From Diploptera punctata (Eukaryota > Arthropoda > Insecta > Blattodea > Blaberidae), in assembly GCA_030220185.1 (NCBI GenBank), contig JASPKZ010009901.1:62001-126000 (forward strand): 64,000 nt of DNA, read 5' to 3'. This document shows, piece after piece, positions 61,672 through 64,000 of this stretch; within the stretch, counting starts at the first letter, position 1, and each line of letters begins with the position of its first letter. The translations under genes and the position numbers were made by a program. A model generated the notes under the pieces. That model was not told the DNA's origin and did no database searches. It saw only the letters and a program-made list of their open reading frames with translations.

Positions 61672-61995
61672 CTCCGTGGGGCAAGCGGTAAGACGCTCGC
61701 CTCTCACCGCTGGAGTTCCGAGATCCAGTCTCGGTCACTCCATGTGGATTTCGTGGTGGACGAAACGGAGCTTGGGCAGGTTTTTCTTGGGGTTTTCTTC
61801 CATTTTCCCCTGCCACAATTTCATTCAATCATTTCTCCATACTCATTTCATCCATTTCGTTTCATTTTCGTTCATCTGATCCCGTGATGGTGCGTCAGGC
61901 ATGGTCAGCCGTCATCGTTGTCATTCACATACCTCTATATAGGAACTTCATCTCATCTCATCCCTCGACCCTGAGTTGGATACGAATTGAGGATA
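61672..61995 (+). mobile_element. S8 tRNA-headed SINE
   Basis: GGCTCCGTGGGGCAAGCGGT (A box) and GAGATCCAGTCTCGGTC (B-box position, diverged) form the head. The body is GCAGGTTTTTCTTGGGGTTT, the CATTTCATTC-rich middle, and TCATCTGATCCCGTGATGG and CATCTCATCTCATCCCTCGA at the end. Single copy in the window. The overlapping frames at 61648-61887 are incidental. Confidence 0.6.
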
Positions 61996-61999
61996 TTTA

Positions 62000-62325
62000 T
62001 TATTATGACTTAGTCTAATGCAGGCCTGCACAAATTGATTATATCTCAGGTCCAAAAATCAAATTTATCACCTGATCAAAGGCCATATCATTTCAAAACT
62101 TGAACCTTAGTACAACCCGCTGCAGCTAAAATTAATAATTTTTAAGTCTGAAGTAAAAAGTGACATCAATTTATCTTTAATTTAGTTTTATGCTTCTGCA
62201 TTTCTGAATGTATTTTTATTCCCACCGATTGAACTAATATATTTCCAGGAAACCACTGTCCTATTTGCATTCCATTCTAGGGTCAGGTAAATTTAGTAAG
62301 GATAATGAGTTTATTGTGTTCAAGA
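62000..62325. other. AT-rich stretch without clear feature
   Basis: No feature recognised. Confidence 0.4.
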
Positions 62326-62850
62326 AATATGGTCACGGGTTGCAAAGGATAGTGAAGTGCATTCCATAACCTCTCCTATCCAAATCTCAACCTCAACCTG
62401 CTCGTGGTGCAACCTGCTTTTACAAGAGGCTATGAGGACCGAGTAATGGACGTAGAAATGGTCAACAAATGGTGCTTGTGAGAATGGTCAGTGGATCCAA
62501 ATAATATATATACTCCCGGCAAGGTCCGATGGACCCATTAACCAACGGCATGTGTGGCCCTCCAGTCATACTGGGGGTTTATGTGAGTGGGTGATGTAAC
62601 CACCATTAAAAATTAAAAATTGGTGCCCGCTAAAAAAAATGGTTACATTTATGCTGAACTAATGGCAAATCCTTCAGACAAATTTCCTTTTCGGATCTCC
62701 GGGTGGGGACATCTGCAGGACGTCATATACAGAACATCCCTATAATAAAATTCTCCAATGGAACGCAGGAGGACTTACAGAGAGTAGAAAAAAAACAGAA
62801 ATACGGTCGCATGTTCTATTGAAGAAAGAGAATATGTCATTAGATGACTA
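62326..62850 (+). mobile_element. Non-LTR retrotransposon 5' leader and endonuclease start
   Basis: The leader CATAACCTCTCCTATCC, GGCTATGAGGACCGAG is shared with 50563-50660. Coding begins near 62747: KILQWNAGGLTESRKKTEIR, SHVLLKKENMS. The L-Q-W-N-A-x-G-L phrase is the start of the APE endonuclease of I/Jockey/R1-type elements (the N binds the catalytic metal in this family). It breaks off into a poly-A run at 62894, followed by S2. Confidence 0.7.
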
Positions 62851-62923
62851 AGAATGTAAGAAAGTCAGAAAGGGAACTATGAAGCAATTTTGAAAAAAAA
62901 AAAAAAAAAAGTAATCCCACGAC

Positions 62924-63205
62924 AGGCCTCGGGAGGCCCTTGGGGTAGTAGGAGGTTAAGGCTCCCACTTTTTCTAGACAATCGGCACTTGATGTCAGCC
63001 TGGTTGTCAGCCCTGCGTGACGGCCGCCTTTACCCTCAGAAAAAGCGTCTGGTACTCATTTCCGTTAGAGGCTGAGTCGACCCCAGGGCCATAGTGCCGC
63101 CAGAAGGTTTTGGTCAGTTTAAAAATCCTGACCCCACCGGGACTTGAACCCTCGACCTTCCGGCTTGTAGCGCAGTGCCTTAACCACTACGCTACGGCTA
63201 CGACG
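62924..63205 (-). mobile_element. S2 SINE
   Basis: On minus: head GTAGCCGTAGCGTAGTGGTT with AAGGCACTGCG, B box GAGGGTTCAAGTCCCGG, the full body, and an end at CCCAAGGGCCTCCCGAGGCC. The tail is replaced by poly-A (plus 62894-62911 side). Best-preserved S2 head in the window. Confidence 0.9.
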
Positions 63206-63343
<138 letters not shown>

Positions 63344-63360
63344 AAACAGGTTTACAGTGT

Positions 63361-63611
63361 AATAAAACATCTTCCTGTGCCCAAAGCTTTTCAAATTTTT
63401 ATCTTCTTCCTCCACTTTTCTCTATCTTCCCATTCCAATTTTTCCAGACCTAGTTCCCTCATACCTCTTCTTATATCATTCATCAATTTAAATCTAAGTG
63501 GACCACTCTTTCCCTTCCCAGGTGGTATCCATTCCAAAGCTTGTCTGGGTAATCTTTTCTCTAGCATCCTACGCATATGACCATACAATTCTAGTTGTCT
63601 ATATCTCACAA
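63361..63611 (-). mobile_element. N7 non-LTR retrotransposon, split by S1
   Basis: The minus frame 63391-63609 is open: MRYRQLELYGHMRRMLEKRL, PRQALEWIPPGKGKSGPLRF, RRGMRELGLEKLEWEDREKW, RKKIKI. It is the partner of 31616-31825. N7 continues after the S1 insertion at 63957 (ACAAAATCTAATATTGAA, compare 31556-31575). Confidence 0.8.
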
Positions 63612-63946
63612 GTCCACCTCTGTGGTCTCGAGGTAGCGTGCTGTCTTGTCACGCAGCGGGCCCCGGGTTCGATTCTCGGTTGGGACAGGCTCCTGGGTGA
63701 AGTTTTTTTTTCGGATTTTTTCCTCACCTGTAAGACAAATATCAGGAATCTTAGTGCCCAACGGTCCCCGAAAATCATCCGGCCATCATCATCATCCTTA
63801 TCATTATCATCATCATCCTTCTACGGTGTGGAGAGCAACGGGAAGCTACCACACCTATAATTCCCTAGTAAAGCTGCAAAACATAGCATGGAAATGCTAT
63901 GATTGCAGTGAAAGACCTGCCCTCGGGCAGAATTACTATGGATGGG
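63612..63946 (+). mobile_element. S1 SINE nested in N7
   Basis: Head GTCCACCTCTGTGGTCTCGA, B box GGGTTCGATTCTCGGTTG, middle, CAT run, and end CTCGGGCAGAATTACTATGG. TSD TATCTCACAA (63602-63611) and TATCTTACAA (63947-63956), one mismatch. Confidence 0.9.
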
Positions 63947-64000
63947 TATCTTACAAAATCTAATATTGAAATTTGAACTTTCATTTGTTGTCTGATGATT

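Noticed and set aside
63498..63963. Two overlapping plus-strand frames of 105-120 codons
   Set aside because: Both are read-through of an S1 SINE and antisense N7. Ser/His runs come from the CAT repeat.

Overview
This looks like eukaryotic, almost certainly arthropod and probably insect, non-genic DNA. It is AT-rich, with no operons and no long open frames. It is packed with tRNA-derived SINEs, decayed non-LTR retrotransposons, a hAT-type DNA element, MITE-like palindromes and long (ATT)n arrays. The commonest retroelement protein (C-terminal motif WRAYVRAAMNLRVR after a GRPxxRW box) is of a type I associate with large insect genomes such as cockroaches and termites. I cannot fix the species. 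I found no convincing host gene. One intronless 158-codon frame (8909-9385) and one possible terminal exon (40388-40510, minus) are the only candidates.

Family names used here are mine. N1 is the commonest non-LTR element (YLGT / LYGCE / GRPxxRW C-terminal block). N2 ends in (GAA)n, N4 and N5 end in (ATG)n, N6 ends in AAGT repeats, and N3, N7, N8 and N10 are further fragments with the same kind of C-terminal block. CR-type fragments carry a WNSLP motif. S1 is the main SINE, and S1b has the same head but a different 3' half. S2-S9 are other tRNA-headed SINEs. H1 is the hAT-like element. X is an element whose core is an internal tandem repeat around a CCGGCGTTG motif. P is a palindromic element.

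Layout. 1-5 kb: a chimeric SINE/endonuclease piece, then mostly featureless AT-rich DNA and two copies of a tRNA-like unit. 5-8 kb: an N1 copy, an S3 SINE, ATT arrays, an antisense H1 fragment and an antisense N1. 8.5-9.4 kb: a small MITE and the best open frame. 9.7-19 kb: dense SINEs, N1 copies with a nested N2, and the X element. 19.4-31 kb: many 5'-truncated retroelement tails and SINEs. 31-41 kb: S3, S1 and P insertions, dispersed duplications and N1 remnants. 41-48 kb: two copies of a decayed transposon-type ORF, an antisense H1, a hammerhead-like palindrome and retroelement tails. 49-54.5 kb: a diverged tandem duplication in which each unit serves as the empty site for insertions in the other. 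54.5-64 kb: P, S2, X, two H1 copies (one with nested N5 and N1), S8, an endonuclease fragment, S2 and S1.

Many insertions can be defined to the base by target-site duplications (TSDs): S1 at 14549-14892, S3 at 31859-32205, N6 at 29528-30042, H1 at 58406-59324 and 59625-61024, and P at 54125-54375 and 54731-54971.

The most unusual signal is the palindrome TAGGCCTA. I counted about 35 exact copies, where base composition predicts about one or fewer. Comparing repeat copies within the window shows that it arises by a precise insertion of AGGCCT into a pre-existing TA (equivalently TA becomes TA-GGCC-TA). This happened repeatedly and independently, and shortened or mutated variants also occur. 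That is the form expected of excision scars of a TA-targeting DNA transposon, but other mechanisms remain possible.
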